In this document: positions 12,792 to 24,700 of the stretch, piece by piece
Position numbering within the stretch: the first letter of the stretch is position 1
How the letters are laid out: every line of letters begins with the position of its first letter
Source of the DNA: Apricaphanius iberus
Lineage: Eukaryota; Chordata; Actinopteri; Cyprinodontiformes; Aphaniidae
DNA length: 64,000 nt
Direction: 5' to 3'
Assembly: GCA_028564705.1 (NCBI GenBank)
Contig: JAPXFQ010001003.1
Span: forward strand, 2,981,001 to 3,045,000
Translations under genes and position numbers: made by a program
The notes under the pieces: model-generated
The model's database searches: none
What the model was told of the DNA's origin: nothing
What the model saw: the letters and a program-made list of their open reading frames with translations, nothing else

Positions 12792-12912
12792 TTTAAAGAT
12801 TCTTCTTCCACTGAGTTGATCAAATAAATACCAATGGGAATACACAGAAGCGTGTGTTTTAACATCAGCTAAAAAGAAAATCTTCAAGAGGTATTAATAC
12901 TTTTGCAAGCCA
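12655..12912 (+). mobile_element. Tc1-like relic with A run (family A)
   Basis: Carries the family A 3' segment: ccacc atacttttcagattttcatttgt, then a run of 27 A at about 12761-12787, and ends with aagaggtattaatacttttg followed by caagcca, the degenerate terminal repeat. Lies just downstream of the DPY30 gene. Confidence 0.55.
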
Positions 12913-12959
12913 TGTTTATTTTATTGCAGTACCTTTCTGTAAGGGTTATTATTGATTCC

Positions 12960-13600
12960 TGATGTCTGGAATTTGCTTTTATCATTAACCAAAATTCTTG
13001 AACAAGGAAGAAAATAAGTATGGAAAAATCATTAGCTTCCATATTTTATTTCATACCATTATCTAAAAGATTCATATTTGGTTTTGTTAAAAAAAAAAGT
13101 TAATGACTTTTTACACCATTTCACCAACTGTCTTTTTCTTATTTAAGTTTTCATCCAATTCACTCATTGGAATCTGGACATCCAATAGAGCATTTCAGAA
13201 AAAGAATGTCATCATTCAGACACGGTGGTGGCAGTATGATGTTATATGGCTACTTTGCTGCTTTAGGGCCAAGACAACGTGGCTCTGCCACTTACCCTGG
13301 AAGAGATAATTTGGCCATCAGCTTGTGACCTGAGGCTCAGGAATACTTGGGACAGTAATTCAAAGCGCAGCATTAAGTTTACCTCTGAATGGTTAATAAA
13401 TAAAAAAATTGGGTCTTAGTATGGGCTCGAATCCAATTAAGATTCATCTTTAAAATCCCTCCAAAATGGCTGAATTGAGACAATCCTGCAAAGGAGAGAG
13501 GAACTATTCTTTTTAAACAAAGATGTTAAAGACTGATGGCCAGTAATTAGGCTACTACCACTTGAAGGCAGTTGACAAAACTGGTCATATAGTTTTAACA
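12960..13600 (+). mobile_element. Tc1/mariner transposase relic (different family)
   Basis: The region around 13220-13330 reads as a decayed plus-strand Tc1 core (HGGGSMMLYGYFAA-like, cf. GGGSVMLWGCF), followed by decayed sequence resembling the C-terminal part of the transposase (ccaattaagattc, gtggccagtaatt-like). It is multiply frameshifted. It ends next to an (AT)13 tract. Confidence 0.5.
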
Positions 13601-13602
13601 GA

Positions 13603-13628
13603 ATATATATATATATATATATATATAT
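13603..13628. repeat. (AT)13 microsatellite
   Basis: Perfect alternating AT tract. Confidence 0.95.
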
Positions 13629-14228
13629 TCTCTTCTCTTTCTAACTGAAATAATCCTTTGGAAAAAAATGTTTATATTGTGTCTTTGTCTATTAAAATGT
13701 GTTTAGGCCTAATGATCTTATACAATAAAGTTTGACAAAAAATATATATATTACCAATTGGTCGGGGGTCAAAAACAATTATGAGCACTGTGGGCCAGCC
13801 ACGAATAAAAATAATATTGCAACTGACATTTGGATCTGAACTTTAGGCTTTATGTAACTGTGGTGCCCGGGTATGATGTTATTTCAAGCATCTAACAGTA
13901 GGCTATGCGCCTCAGGGATTTGTTTTGTAAGATAGGTTTTCTGCTACATGACGCTGCATTTTCCAAGCTTTTCAATGACCTTTGGACTTGAGGAGGTCGA
14001 ACTGCGCAACGATGACTGTTTCTTAATGTTGTTGATTTTTTCCTCTCTTGATGTGCAGAACCCAGCTGGTGATAATCAGAGACTCTGATCGGTTTCTGGG
14101 TCCAGATGAAAGGGGGCTGGGTTTGGACTGCAGCGAGGAGGATCAAACCGAGCGGTAGTTTAAATGCACTTCCAATCGGGGTGCGGTTAAAGTAGAGTAG
14201 CATTTACAGGGGAAACAGAAGCATAGCA

Positions 14229-16994
14229 ATGGGACTTATTGGTGAAGCGGTGGCCACCGTGGGTGGCTTCGTCACTGGAGTCCTGAACTTCTTCACGGAC
14301 TTCTTTCTTACTCCACCGCTGAAAGCGACTCTGATGTTTTTGGAGGAAGCTGAGCTCAAAACCCTGAAAGGAGGTAGACTGCATATTTTAAGCAAAATAA
14401 AACTAAACACACTGAAATCTTAATCAGTGATATTAACCTGATACTGAAAGAAGCCATTCTCTTGCTACACCGCATGACTTTTAATCTCTCAACTCTTACC
14501 CTCTAACCTAATTTATTTCCTCAGAAATAAAGACTTTCAAGGCCAAAACTCTGTGGGAAAAGTCGGGAGCGGTCGTCATGGCAGTGCGGCGGCCTGGGTG
14601 ATTTTTGTGCAGAGAGGTAACGGGTTACAGTCTTTCCAATTTCTTTAATCAACAAACTCTTCACTCTGACACAAAATCTTCCAAAGCATTAACGCCTGCT
14701 ACACATGTTCCGCTTTTTTAACCCAACAACTAGCTTCCGTGTTTTTTTATTTTTTATTATATAAAACAAGTGGTGCATGATTGTGAAGTAGATGGATGGG
14801 GAGAATCTAGATTATTCCTAGTACTTTTTATAAAAGCTTTTGCTCCATTTCTGTTTGCAAGCTTTTGGGATGTGTATCTAGTAGTTTGGTGCATTTTGGG
14901 AAACTGCAGGCCCTAGGCTTTGTTGCTCTTTATTAAGTTTAGGGTTGTTGTCCTGCAGGGGTTGAATAACTCATTGTTGCTTATTGCAACCTCTTAACAG
15001 TGTTTTCCCCTGTTTTCATCTACCTCTTCCATTCTATCAACTCTGAGCAGCATCCCCATAGCATGATTCTACTACCACTGTGTTTCACAGTATGTGCTTT
15101 GTGTTTAGTCATTGGGTTCTTTTTGTTTTTTTCTTGCCACGCACAGCAATAACGTATTGGCCAAGAAGTTTCCAATTGTATACTCATCCAACCAGAGCAC
15201 CCTCGACTACAGTTTGCAGTGTCCTCGTGGCTTGTGACAAACCGCAAACAGGACTTGTTTTCTTTTAGGAGTTGTTTCCACAAAGATCAGATATGTGGAG
15301 TGCACAACTAATAGTCCAGTCCACCTTTTTTATCATCCAATGAGCTGTGGATCTCTGCAGCTTCCTCAGTCATCATGGACATCTTCTGATTAATTCTCTT
15401 CTTGGACAATGTGACTATTTGCCATAGATAGACTTGATTTGTTAGCAATTGACCGTACTCTTCATTTTCAGGTGATAATTGAAACGGTACTCTCAAACAT
15501 ATTCAAAACTCTTTACAGTTCTCCACAACTTTCTCCCTGACTTCTTTGCCGTGTTCCTTTATGTCCATTAATCTATTTTTTTACTAATCTTTAACAAAAC
15601 TATGAGGCTTTCAGAGAACAGTTGACTTTATGACATAATTTCACTCTGTGTATAGTTGGTAGGTAGCCTCTTAAAGCATTTGGCTGTGTTGTGAAAGATC
15701 CTATTTTGTGGTATCAGAGTAAAGGGAAAGAATGCAAATGGAAGACATTATTTCACTTATATACATATGATTTTTTTATTTTCGTTTTTATTGTCCTTTT
15801 TTCCCATGTGGTGTCAACCTTTCACAATGCAGCTGTCAAATAAATTATTCCATCCTGCTTAGTTACATTTAGGTCAAATAAAACACATTGTGCTTTGGCA
15901 TTATGTGTGAAAATATAGAAAAAGACTAGGGCTATTATATTTTACAAGGCACTGTAGATTAGAGGTTTTAAGAATATGAGATTAGTTTAATCCATGGTCT
16001 TCAAGCTGTGCCAAAGGAAATTCCAGGCTATTTTTGTCAACTGAGTCCAGACTCTAATCATTAACAGAGTATTTGGGAGCCTTAGTATTGAATGCTTGAC
16101 ATTTTTTTTTCAGATGCATTGGGAATGTACAATAATCCTAAATATGTTAAAGTATTACATTTTCCCACACTATAAATTTCTTAAATGTTGCAACTTGGCT
16201 CAAACTATTCAGAGGTTTTGGAGATTAATTTGAAAATACTTCAGAGTAAACTCTTAAAATGACTAAAAAAAAATTTTGTGGAAAATTTAAGTATTTCAGT
16301 TATTTTCATCCATGTTTTTCCGTTCCTTCCAACAGGAGGCTGCAGAGCTGTCCTCTCTAAAACCCCAGCTGGATAAGTTGGGGGTCCCTCTGTATGCTGT
16401 GGTGAAGGAGGATGTGGGAACTGAGGTCCAGAACTTCAGACCATACTTCAAGGGGGAGATTTTCTTGGACGAAAAGGTTGTGGTGGTGTTGTGCAATGAA
16501 CTGACACATTGTTTGACCCATTTGCCCTAGAGATAAAAATGATTAGTGGAACTCCTCTTCAGACCGGATTCAACTAGTTTCACCAGCATTTCTGCTTTTT
16601 CTAATTATTTAAACACTGGACTCATTGAGCATTACTGACTAAAGCACTCTGTTTTGTTTCCAGAGGAGGTTTTATGGACCCCGTGAGCGGAGGATGGGGC
16701 TGCTGGCGTTCATGCGTTTAGGAGTCTGGCTGAGCGGAGTGCGGGCCTTCCGAAAGGGCTTCATTGGGAATGTTTTAGGGGAGGGATTTGTCCTTGGTGG
16801 AGTGTTTGTCATTGGAAGAGGGAAGCAGGTAAGTCTTAAACAAGAGCAACTTTGAAATGTATTGAAGAGTTTTGGTCCGTATTAATAATTTTGTTGTCCT
16901 GCAGGGATTATTACTGGAGCACCGAGAGAAGGAGTTTGGGGATAAAGTCAACATTTCAGAAGTCCTCAAAGCAGTCCAAAAAATACCACAGTAA
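14229..16994 (+). CDS. selenou1a (prxl2a): Selenoprotein U1 / peroxiredoxin-like 2A (PRXL2A, FAM213A), TGA read as Sec
   Basis: Exons 14229-14373, 14525-14616, 16336-16476, 16664-16828 and 16905-16994, all with AG/GT borders, give 210 residues plus TAA, close to the 229 aa of human PRXL2A. Residues about 5-29 are hydrophobic, as in the family's N-terminal membrane or signal segment. Exon 2 gives AVVMAVRRPG, then TGA (codon 74), then FLCRE. Human has Cys at the TGA position, so the redox motif here is U74-x-x-C77, with the thioredoxin fold continuing as LGVPLYAVVKE, YFKGEIFLDEK, GEGFVLGGVFVIG and LLEHREKEFGDKVN. The protein is a thioredoxin-like oxidoreductase with proposed antioxidant roles. 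A SECIS lies in the 3' UTR. Fish SelU is a known selenoprotein. The ATG has G at -3 and +4. A pseudogene reading is unlikely because all other codons and splice sites are intact. Confidence 0.95.
14599..14601 (+). other. selenou1a (prxl2a): Selenocysteine codon (TGA, Sec74)
   Basis: In-frame TGA in exon 2, between GGG (Gly) and TTT (Phe), three codons before TGC (Cys77). It aligns with the first Cys of the CxxC of mammalian PRXL2A. Recoding is supported by the SECIS at 17100-17158. Confidence 0.95.
15000..15960 (-). mobile_element. Tc1-like relic in SelU intron 2 (family A, antisense)
   Basis: Antisense remnants of a Tc1 transposase element: catccccatagcatgattct (mirror of the GGGSxMLWGCF core), tgagctgtggatctctgcag, gttctccacaactttctccc and the end ggtatcagagtaaagggaa. 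The right edge near 15950 (tttacaaggcactgta) is the degenerate terminus. Many frameshifts. Confidence 0.75.
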
Positions 16995-17099
16995 ACTTGG
17001 AATGCACTTTTTTTCATTTTTTTTTTCAATTTGTGAATTGTTGGTTTGTTTTCGGGACCTGATGTTGTATTTACTATGACTGCTCCTGAAGCTTTGGAT

Positions 17100-17158
17100 G
17101 TGTTCATGATGGTCTGTTTTTTAAACTTCACAGAAGAAGCAGACTTGATATTTAACAC
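17100..17158 (+). promoter_or_regulatory. selenou1a (prxl2a): SECIS element in the SelU 3' UTR
   Basis: Reads by eye as a complete SECIS. Helix I: 17100-17104 (GTGTT) with 17154-17158 (AACAC). Non-Watson-Crick quartet: TGAT at 17107-17110 (inside ATGA) opposite TGAT at 17146-17149, giving U-U, tandem G-A/A-G and U-U pairs. Helix II: 12 continuous pairs from G111-U145 and G112-C144 through T122-A134. Apical loop 17123-17133 starts with the required AAA. Twelve pairs between quartet and loop is the usual SECIS spacing. It begins about 105 bases after the stop and directs SBP2-dependent Sec insertion at codon 74. Confidence 0.93.
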
Positions 17159-17223
17159 CAAGTTTTCTTTAGGACTGTTGTACTGGAGTGCAACCCTGGG
17201 ACCAAAGCCTGACCTTTCAGAAC

Positions 17224-17229
17224 AATAAA
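17224..17229 (+). promoter_or_regulatory. selenou1a (prxl2a): Polyadenylation signal of SelU
   Basis: AATAAA 66 bases after the SECIS and 230 bases after the stop, so the predicted 3' UTR includes the SECIS. Confidence 0.8.
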
Positions 17230-17599
17230 GTACGTCTTTATACCCTTGTTCCTTTGTTCTTGTGTATAAACTTGTCTGAGTTGTCACACAAAGGGTTACT
17301 TCCCAAAGATTTTGCTTTGCACCTACAAGAAATGGATCAACAGAGTCTAAATGTTTTTGCAATTTTCCTGTCCTTGGGTATAATCCCTGTTTACTCTGTG
17401 TGGTAGATTTTTACTTCTGACCTGGGCACCCATTTTAAGGTTTTTGTGTTCTCTTGCACAAGCTAATAGTAAACCTGATGAAATTGTTTTCATCTTTAAC
17501 AGAGTTTTGATAATGTTATTCAACACAAGGCAGGAATTGAATGCCTAAAACCTGCAGGAATGGGTACTGATGACCAAGTTTGAGAACTGTTGAGAACCT

Positions 17600-18060
17600 T
17601 AAAACTTTTCAAGATTGTGGTGTTTACTTCCATCTGATCTTTAACCGATTTCCCCACAGCATGATGGTGCTACCAACATTTTTCACAATAGGGAAAGTGT
17701 TTTGTGTTTGAAGGGTGTTCAAGTTCTTCACTATACATGTTTTTGTATGTTTAGGCTCTTTTTTTTTTTTTTTTTTTTTTCTTTTTTTTTGTCTCAACCA
17801 AAAGGATCATCTTCATTCAAATGGTAGCTTTGTTCCCCAAACATTTATTGTTTTTTGTAAAATACACGTATAACATTAAAAATCGCTTTCATTTTCGATA
17901 AAGGGTAGATCTGTGGAGTGCAAAACTAGTTATTACCATGAGCCAGAAATTTTACTTGGAAAAACTCAAAATATTAAAGTACAATTATAAAATGACTGTG
18001 TACAACAACTCAAAGGTTTTTCCTAAAAAAAGGTTACCAGAGTAAATTCAACCAAGTAAC
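17600..18060 (-). mobile_element. Tc1-like relic (family A, antisense)
   Basis: Contains ccccacagcatgatggtgct (antisense transposase core) at about 17655, a T-rich run at 17758-17790, and gtagatctgtggagtgcaaa. Heavily decayed. Confidence 0.6.
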
Positions 18061-18164
18061 TATCTACAGTAGGTATTATCTGCCTCTGCTGAGGGTAAAC
18101 CATAAGGATGCACAGAGGGGTCCGATACCATTCTAATGTTCTTGTAGACAAAAGCAAAAATGCT

Positions 18165-18640
18165 GAATCACTAGGCTCTTTTAAATCAAAGATTAAAACT
18201 CTGCTATTTAGAGCTGCCTTTTAGTCCTAAACTGATTTTCATTCTTCATTTATTCTCATGTTAATTCACTTCTTTTAGCTAATTCTTGTTTTAACTTTTT
18301 ATTTTATTTACATACTTTAAATGTTCTGTTTTTAATTTATAATTTTACATTTTATTTTATGCTTCAATTGCTTGATGCTTTTTCTCTTTGATTACTGTTA
18401 TTGCTAAATGTTTTCATTTGATTCCTGTGTTTTATCTGTTTTTTAATGTTCATAATTTGACATTTTCCTTTTATAGATTTTCTTTATACTTTACTGTTTT
18501 TTTCCCCAGTGCTTCTCTGGTTCAATTTTCACATTTTGTCATGTATTTGGTTTCTTCACCACTGAATCATGTAAAGCACATTGAAGTGCCCTGTGTTGAA
18601 AGTGTGCTATATAAATAAAATTGCCTTGTATCGGTTAATT
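18165..18640 (+). mobile_element. LINE 3' end (L2-like tail)
   Basis: Starts with ctcttttaaatcaaagatta (end of the reverse-transcriptase region of L2-like elements), passes through T-rich sequence, and ends in the typical tail gtaaagcacattgaagtgcc and gtgctatataaataaaattg. 5'-truncated. Confidence 0.7.
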
Positions 18641-20459
18641 GACCAATACTTAAAATGTGAAAACTCTGCAATAATTTCACACAAAATTCTTGTATTTTTT
18701 TTCGTCTTTTTTTTTTTTTACCTAATTCACCATGTGTTATAACAGAGAAGAAAATAAAACCTGTCTTCCAGTTCATTGCATTTTATGTATGGTAGAAATA
18801 TTGGTTTGGTACTTGGTATCGGTAAGTACTCAGATCCAACTATCTGTATGGTTCCATTCCTAATATAGACATGGACTCTAACCTAATTAGGTGACAAGTG
18901 AAGGAATTGATTGCACTCGACTTTATTTAGGGTTTGAGTAAAGGATGCAAAATACGTGTGGAAGTGACACTTCAGATTGCTGTCAAATTAGAACCTTTCA
19001 TCTTATTTCTATCCATCGTCCTTTCTAATTTTAGTGTCCCGATTAAATTTGTCATTACAGGGGCCTTGTTGAATAATTGTAATTGTTTCAACTTCTTTTA
19101 ACATTAATATTACACTAATATACAGCCAGTCACTACATTCTCTTTATTTAATGCTCTTTTCCATGCTTGTATAATGACCTGCTCCTTGTCTCCTCTCCAT
19201 GCGCTTATCGTTGTGATTTGCGACTATAAAAGTTTAATTGTAATTCATATTTGTCGGGATTTTCTTTAGTTGTACATTGGGATTTTTTTTTTGTTAGTAC
19301 ATTAGCATTTTTGCAATATGTGTATGTATATTTTAACGGATATAAATTTCATAACTATTTGAAGTGCTGCCCTTTAATAAATATATGTAATTACATTTTT
19401 ATTTCTATAGGGCCAAGAGGTCTGAATTTAGCCTACTGTCATACTGTCAGTCAATGGTCCTACCGCTCATCCAATCAGATACGTTTATAAGCCGACCAAC
19501 CAGCCAATAAAAGTCACCTATAGGTGGCGCTTTGTCTGACAGAAATGTGAATTTCAGACACATTTCGCACAAACATGGAAGACGATGTGCAAACTACTTG
19601 CGGTGGTTTTGTTTTCTTTACCACTGTGGGATGATTTAAAAGACGCTTCTTGTTCTAGTTTGGATTAAAATAAATTACAGGACAGACGTCCACCTGTATC
19701 TGGTTTATTTTGGGATCATAACGCAAATGTTTGGTAGGCCATGTCTTCATCTCTGATCTAACCGCTTTATGTAATTGGTGTCTAGGTTTTTACTCACATA
19801 ATATTACACGGTATCATTGTTTTTTCTTAATATCTTTGAGTTTTTTGTTTTTTTTGAAAACTCAAAATAAATTATTTTGTATCCAATGGTGGTAAATTCA
19901 CGTTTCGAGTTGCGCTGTCCAGGGTCCTGGAGCTCTGAAAAAAGTAAAGGAAACCTTAAAGTGACGACATGTGAAGAGGCTCTTACGTTTAGTGGCACGT
20001 AACCATGGAGGCGGCATGTGACTTCCTGGCTGTAGCGGATCAACTCTGCCTTAGATAACCCGAGGAAATCCGATTTCTGAGCTCACCCGCTGCAGGTACA
20101 ATCCCCTGTGACTCAAGCTTTTTGTGATGGAAGTTGATCTGGGGAAGCTTGAGGACAGCAGAACTGATGGTTTGTAAGGTAAATGTTTTTTTCCTTTTTT
20201 TTTTTTTGCTTGAAGATTCAGACAAGTGGGAAAGATGCAACATGGATAAATGGATCAACGTAGGATTCCAGGAGGACACAGAGTGACATATGTCAGAAAG
20301 CAACCCTTATGAGTGAGTTGAGTTACAACATACCACACAATCACCTAAACAAGCATCTCAGTAGATTGAAGTCTTACTGAAGGTTCATTTAAGTAACAGT
20401 GAAACTCTCATGACAGTTTAGTTACACACTGACATATCTCGTGTTTATTTTTGTGTATT
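18641..20459. other. Spacer between SelU and PDZD7; possible promoter region
   Basis: No protein-coding exon recognised. At 19465-19515 there are two CCAAT-type boxes (tccaatcag and agccaataaaag), and 20003-20179 contains an ATG in good context (aaccATGG) with a short frame that stops after 17 codons and, further on, a donor-like TTTGTAAG|gtaaat at about 20178. This could be a promoter with a 5' UTR exon of PDZD7, but no transcript can be shown from sequence. Confidence 0.35.
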
Positions 20460-21640
20460 TTGATGAGTATGGCTTACAGATAAAGACAAATCCAAATTAA
20501 GAATTTCATAAAAGTAGAATATCACCTGTCCAACAGAGAAATGTTGTTAAAAACGTCTGCCTTTAAAGTTGTACAGCATAGGTCTACAGTTATTAAAACT
20601 CTACAGAGTGAGTGTAAGCAACAAAAGGCCGTTGCTAAAGAATTTGGCTGTTCAAAGCTCTGTATTCAAGCATATTAAAAGAAAGATTAGAGAAAGAAAA
20701 TACTGAATTGCACAACTCTGAGATTACTGGCTAATTGCTAAACTGTCACATTATAGGTGTTAGTTCAATCCTGAACCAGAAACAAAGTCAGAAGTGTCTT
20801 ACATAAAAGGGCTAAATAGAAAAAAAAACTGGATTGTTTCTCATGGGTTCAAAATCATATTTTTAGATAAATTGAAATATTGTATTTTATTTGGAAACAA
20901 AGGTCTGGGTGTCTGGCCAGTTGGAGTAAAGCAGAATCCAATCCAGTGCAACATATTCTCAGTCAGTGATGATTTGAGGAACTATGTAATCTGTTATGTT
21001 GGTCCACTGTGTTTTATCAAGTCCAAAGTCAGTGCAGATGTTCAGGAACATTTTTCTCTGAGCACTTCATGCTTCCTGCTGCTGACAAGTTTCATGGAAA
21101 GGCTAGTTTTATTTTTTAACAGGACTTGGAACCTACCCTCATTGTCAATATTAACTTCTGCTTTAATGATACTGGTACAGTTTTACTTCTCTTTATTGTC
21201 CAGTAAACTTTCCAGACCTGAACCACACGGAGAATGTAGAGATTTTTTGCAAAGAATATGATTAGGAACACAAGAACCAATCATGTAGACGAGCAAAATG
21301 CCATTATTAAAGTAAGCTGGGCTTTCTTAACGCCTCAGCAGAATCACAGGGTGATTGCAACTCCATGTAATAGTGTATTTATGTAATAATTCATGTAAAA
21401 GGAGGCCCAATCAAGTGTTCACTTGCAAACTGTGAAGTATATGAAGATTCTTTTTCAGTAGGCCCACATTTCTGTGTTGAAATTCTATTTTTTTAATGTA
21501 ATACTCTAATGCTCTGAGAAACCAACCTTAATCGACAAAATTAACAGAAGTAAACCCCTCTGTAAAGAATCTACATGAGTTTCCCTTTTTAAATTGAACT
21601 ACTAAGATAAATTAACTTTCCACATGTATTTGTGCTTGTG
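20460..21640 (+). mobile_element. Tc1-like element, near full length, inactive (family B)
   Basis: Plus-strand transposase frames decayed but followable: ttcaaagctctgtattcaag, then about 20840-21250 resembling FGNKGLGVWPVG, VGPLCFIKSKVSADVQEHF and a QDLAPTL-like stretch. The ends (taagaatttcataaaagtag and ctaagataaattaacttt) are the family terminal sequences. It lies about 100 bases before the PDZD7 start, close to where its promoter or 5' UTR should be. Confidence 0.75.
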
Positions 21641-21742
21641 TTTTAAGAATCCGTTCTGTGTTTAATCTGATTGACTTAGAGTCCTCCACCTGGAGCTGAC
21701 TGGCTGGTGGGGTGTGAGTAAAGGGAGCCCCCATCAGCCCCC

Positions 21743-24700
21743 ATGGCTTTTTCATCAGATCCGTCCCGTAGGGAAAAGGGCGCAGCGTCACAAGTTTCAC
21801 ACACGGCAACACGCAACCTCTTACGGAAGAAGCAACAGCGTCGTCACGGAATGCGATCCTCATCTCCCATGGGTCGGGTCATCCTCATCAACTCTCCTGT
21901 GGATGGTAAGAAGCGGCTGCAAGTCAGCCGTAAACATGCTGCCTAATTCATAATGTCCTTAAATATTACCACCAACACTTTTGTTGACCTAAAAACCCCA
22001 TCAAAATTGTATACATAAATTAAAATTGATGTCAAATATTTTAGAGTTCTTTACAAAAGTATTGCGTCTCTATTGATTTAGTTCCTTGCAGAAACCCACA
22101 TGGACAGAATTTATATGAGGATATAGTATATGCTGCCTACATACAGCTTATATGCACATAATATAATATATATGCCGCATAAAATGTCTCCAGTATTGCT
22201 TCTTATATCCACTTTATGTACATATATGTCTCCTATATAGCTCATGGCAGGATCTGGTCATTTATCTCACTTTTGCAACTGTCATACATTTGTCTGACAA
22301 ATATTTGTATATTTGTCTGTAGTCCATTAAAAGAAAAAAAAAATCATGGAATAACTTCTGTATATGCAAACTTCTGTCTGTGAAATCGGTATCGCATGTA
22401 ATTGGCATGTTGTGGAAATTAACTATTGGCAACATATAGAATTGCCACCCTTGAAACAGTTTTCCTTTTTGAGTATTGTTTACTTTATTCCAATTATTTT
22501 AAGAGGCAATGGACCACTCAAGTGTCGCATATATCATCCGCTGCGGATGATTCCCCCCTAATTTCCACTCCATGTGCTCCACTCCGCTACGCACTCCGCA
22601 GCCGTTCCCTCCCGTCCCCCATGTGCGAACTTTGGGTTGCATCATAGATGGTTTGTATGCTAGCAAAGCGGTTCGGAGTAAATATGGCGATGTCACCATC
22701 ACAGATCTCGGTTGCAGTACCTAGGTTGGGCACACAGTAATTTACCCTTGACTGACCAACATTTTTCAGGAAAATATTTTTTGAATTGTGACAGTGTGGA
22801 CATTTTGTCATTATAAATTCAATAGCTCATGTATGTACCTATAATATAAGAAAACTGCCAATTTTATGTATGTCACCTACATTTAAAACCTATTTTAAAA
22901 CATATATTAAAACCTATATGTTAATACAGATTATTTCCATGTGGGAAGAAGGTCCTGGGGTCTTTCTGAATGGAATTTGTGTATTGCCCTGCGCTGTGTG
23001 GGTTCCATACAGGTATTCCAGCTTCCTCCTACAGTCCAGAAACATAAATGTTAGGTGAATTGATCTCTCTAAATAGCACTTAAGTATGTATGCGCGTGTG
23101 TGAGTCTTCATGTTGCCCTGTGATAGACTGGCGAATAGAAGATAATAGATGGTATAGATAATGGGATGGATGGTTAAGAAGTAGCTCAGTCACTACACTT
23201 TCCGATTTGTAGACTGCACAGCTAACAGGGTAGATTCTCCCAAGTGAATTAAATAGGCCTGTTGCTAGGTTTGCAGTGGAATACTTCTCTCTCCATCGTC
23301 AGACAACTGATTGGGAGTGCCAATAGGTTAAAGCAAGTTCACTTAAGATTGTGTCTGATATGTTTTAGGCGGAGATGATTGTGAAGACCTCCACACAATC
23401 ACAGTGGATAAGAGTGTGGACGGGAAGCTCGGCTTCAGTGTGCGTGGAGGCTCGGAGCACGGCCTCAGCATCTTCGTCAGTAAGGTGGAGGACGACAGCA
23501 CGGCACGTGAGTGGTGGTCTTTGAAATGCGACCGCTGTTGTTGTGCTCAGTTACTTCCTGATGTGTTTTTGTTTGTAGAGGAGGCGGGTCTGCAGGTCGG
23601 AGATAAGCTGGTTGAGGTTAACGGCATAAGCCTGGAGAGCATCACCATGAGCAGTGCCGTGAAGGTCCTGACGGGCAACAACAGGCTGAGGATGGTGTTG
23701 AGGCGAGTGGGGAAAGTTCCCGGCATCCGCTATTCTAAGGAGAAGACGACCTGGTGAATTTTTAATCAATAACAAGAAAGTTCTTGTTTCTTACTTCTGA
23801 TTTTATAATAATTTGTGTATGATGGTTAATTTTCCAGGGTGGACCTGATACATAAGCGGATGGTGGTGGAGGAGAGCGGACAAACCCCTTCGGAAGCCAG
23901 TTCTAACAGCGCTCTGCAAAGGATCGTCCACCTTTACACCACCTCAGACGACTACTGTCTTGGCTTCAACATACGAGGGGGGAAGGAGTTTGGTCTGGGC
24001 ATCTATGTCTCCAAGTAGGTACAACGCTCACTGAAAAAGGATGGGGAATACAACTTACAGGGAATTTCATGGGAAGGAAAATGGCTCCTACATGCTCTCT
24101 TTACACAAGCCTGCCATTGTTTAATACTGCATGCATGTGCAGCTCAGATTATTCAAAAGCAAATTCATTTTATTACATTTTCAACATTTGAACTTGTTTT
24201 GATTCATTACAAAAAGGGTGAAATTTCTAGGTGCTTCCAATATGGCTTGTGGCTGATGAAAATGTTAATATTGCACAAGAACAATGAAAATATTAAACTG
24301 TTGGAAAGTATGTCCATGCTCTGATCCCGCAAAGTTGGACATTTTCCATTTGGAGCTGTTGTTCTTTTTTTAATTCATAATATAAAAGTTCTAAAACATT
24401 TCTCTTTTTGTACCCCTTGTTCTCTCCTATCTTATTGTCTCAGGCTGGATCCCGGTGGTCTGGCTGAGCAGAATGGGATTAAAATCGGAGACCAGATCCT
24501 GGCTGCCAATGGAGTGAGCTTTCAGGACATCAGCCACAGCAGTGCTGTGGAGGTGCTGAAAAGCCACACACACATCATGCTCACTATTAAGGTGAAATTC
24601 TTTCTTTTTTGTTAGTGTTTTTTTCTTTTTCTTCTCCTGTACTGCCAAAGATCTGAAAATGCAGCATTTCAGGTATCTGAGTTTGAGCTATTTTACAAAC

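Noticed and set aside
14599..14601. Reading the TGA in PRXL2A as a disabling mutation (pseudogene)
   Set aside because: The site is the known Sec/Cys position, the rest of the gene is intact and a SECIS is present.
16775..17362. 195-codon minus-strand frame
   Set aside because: Antisense of SelU exons and 3' UTR; no recognisable motif.
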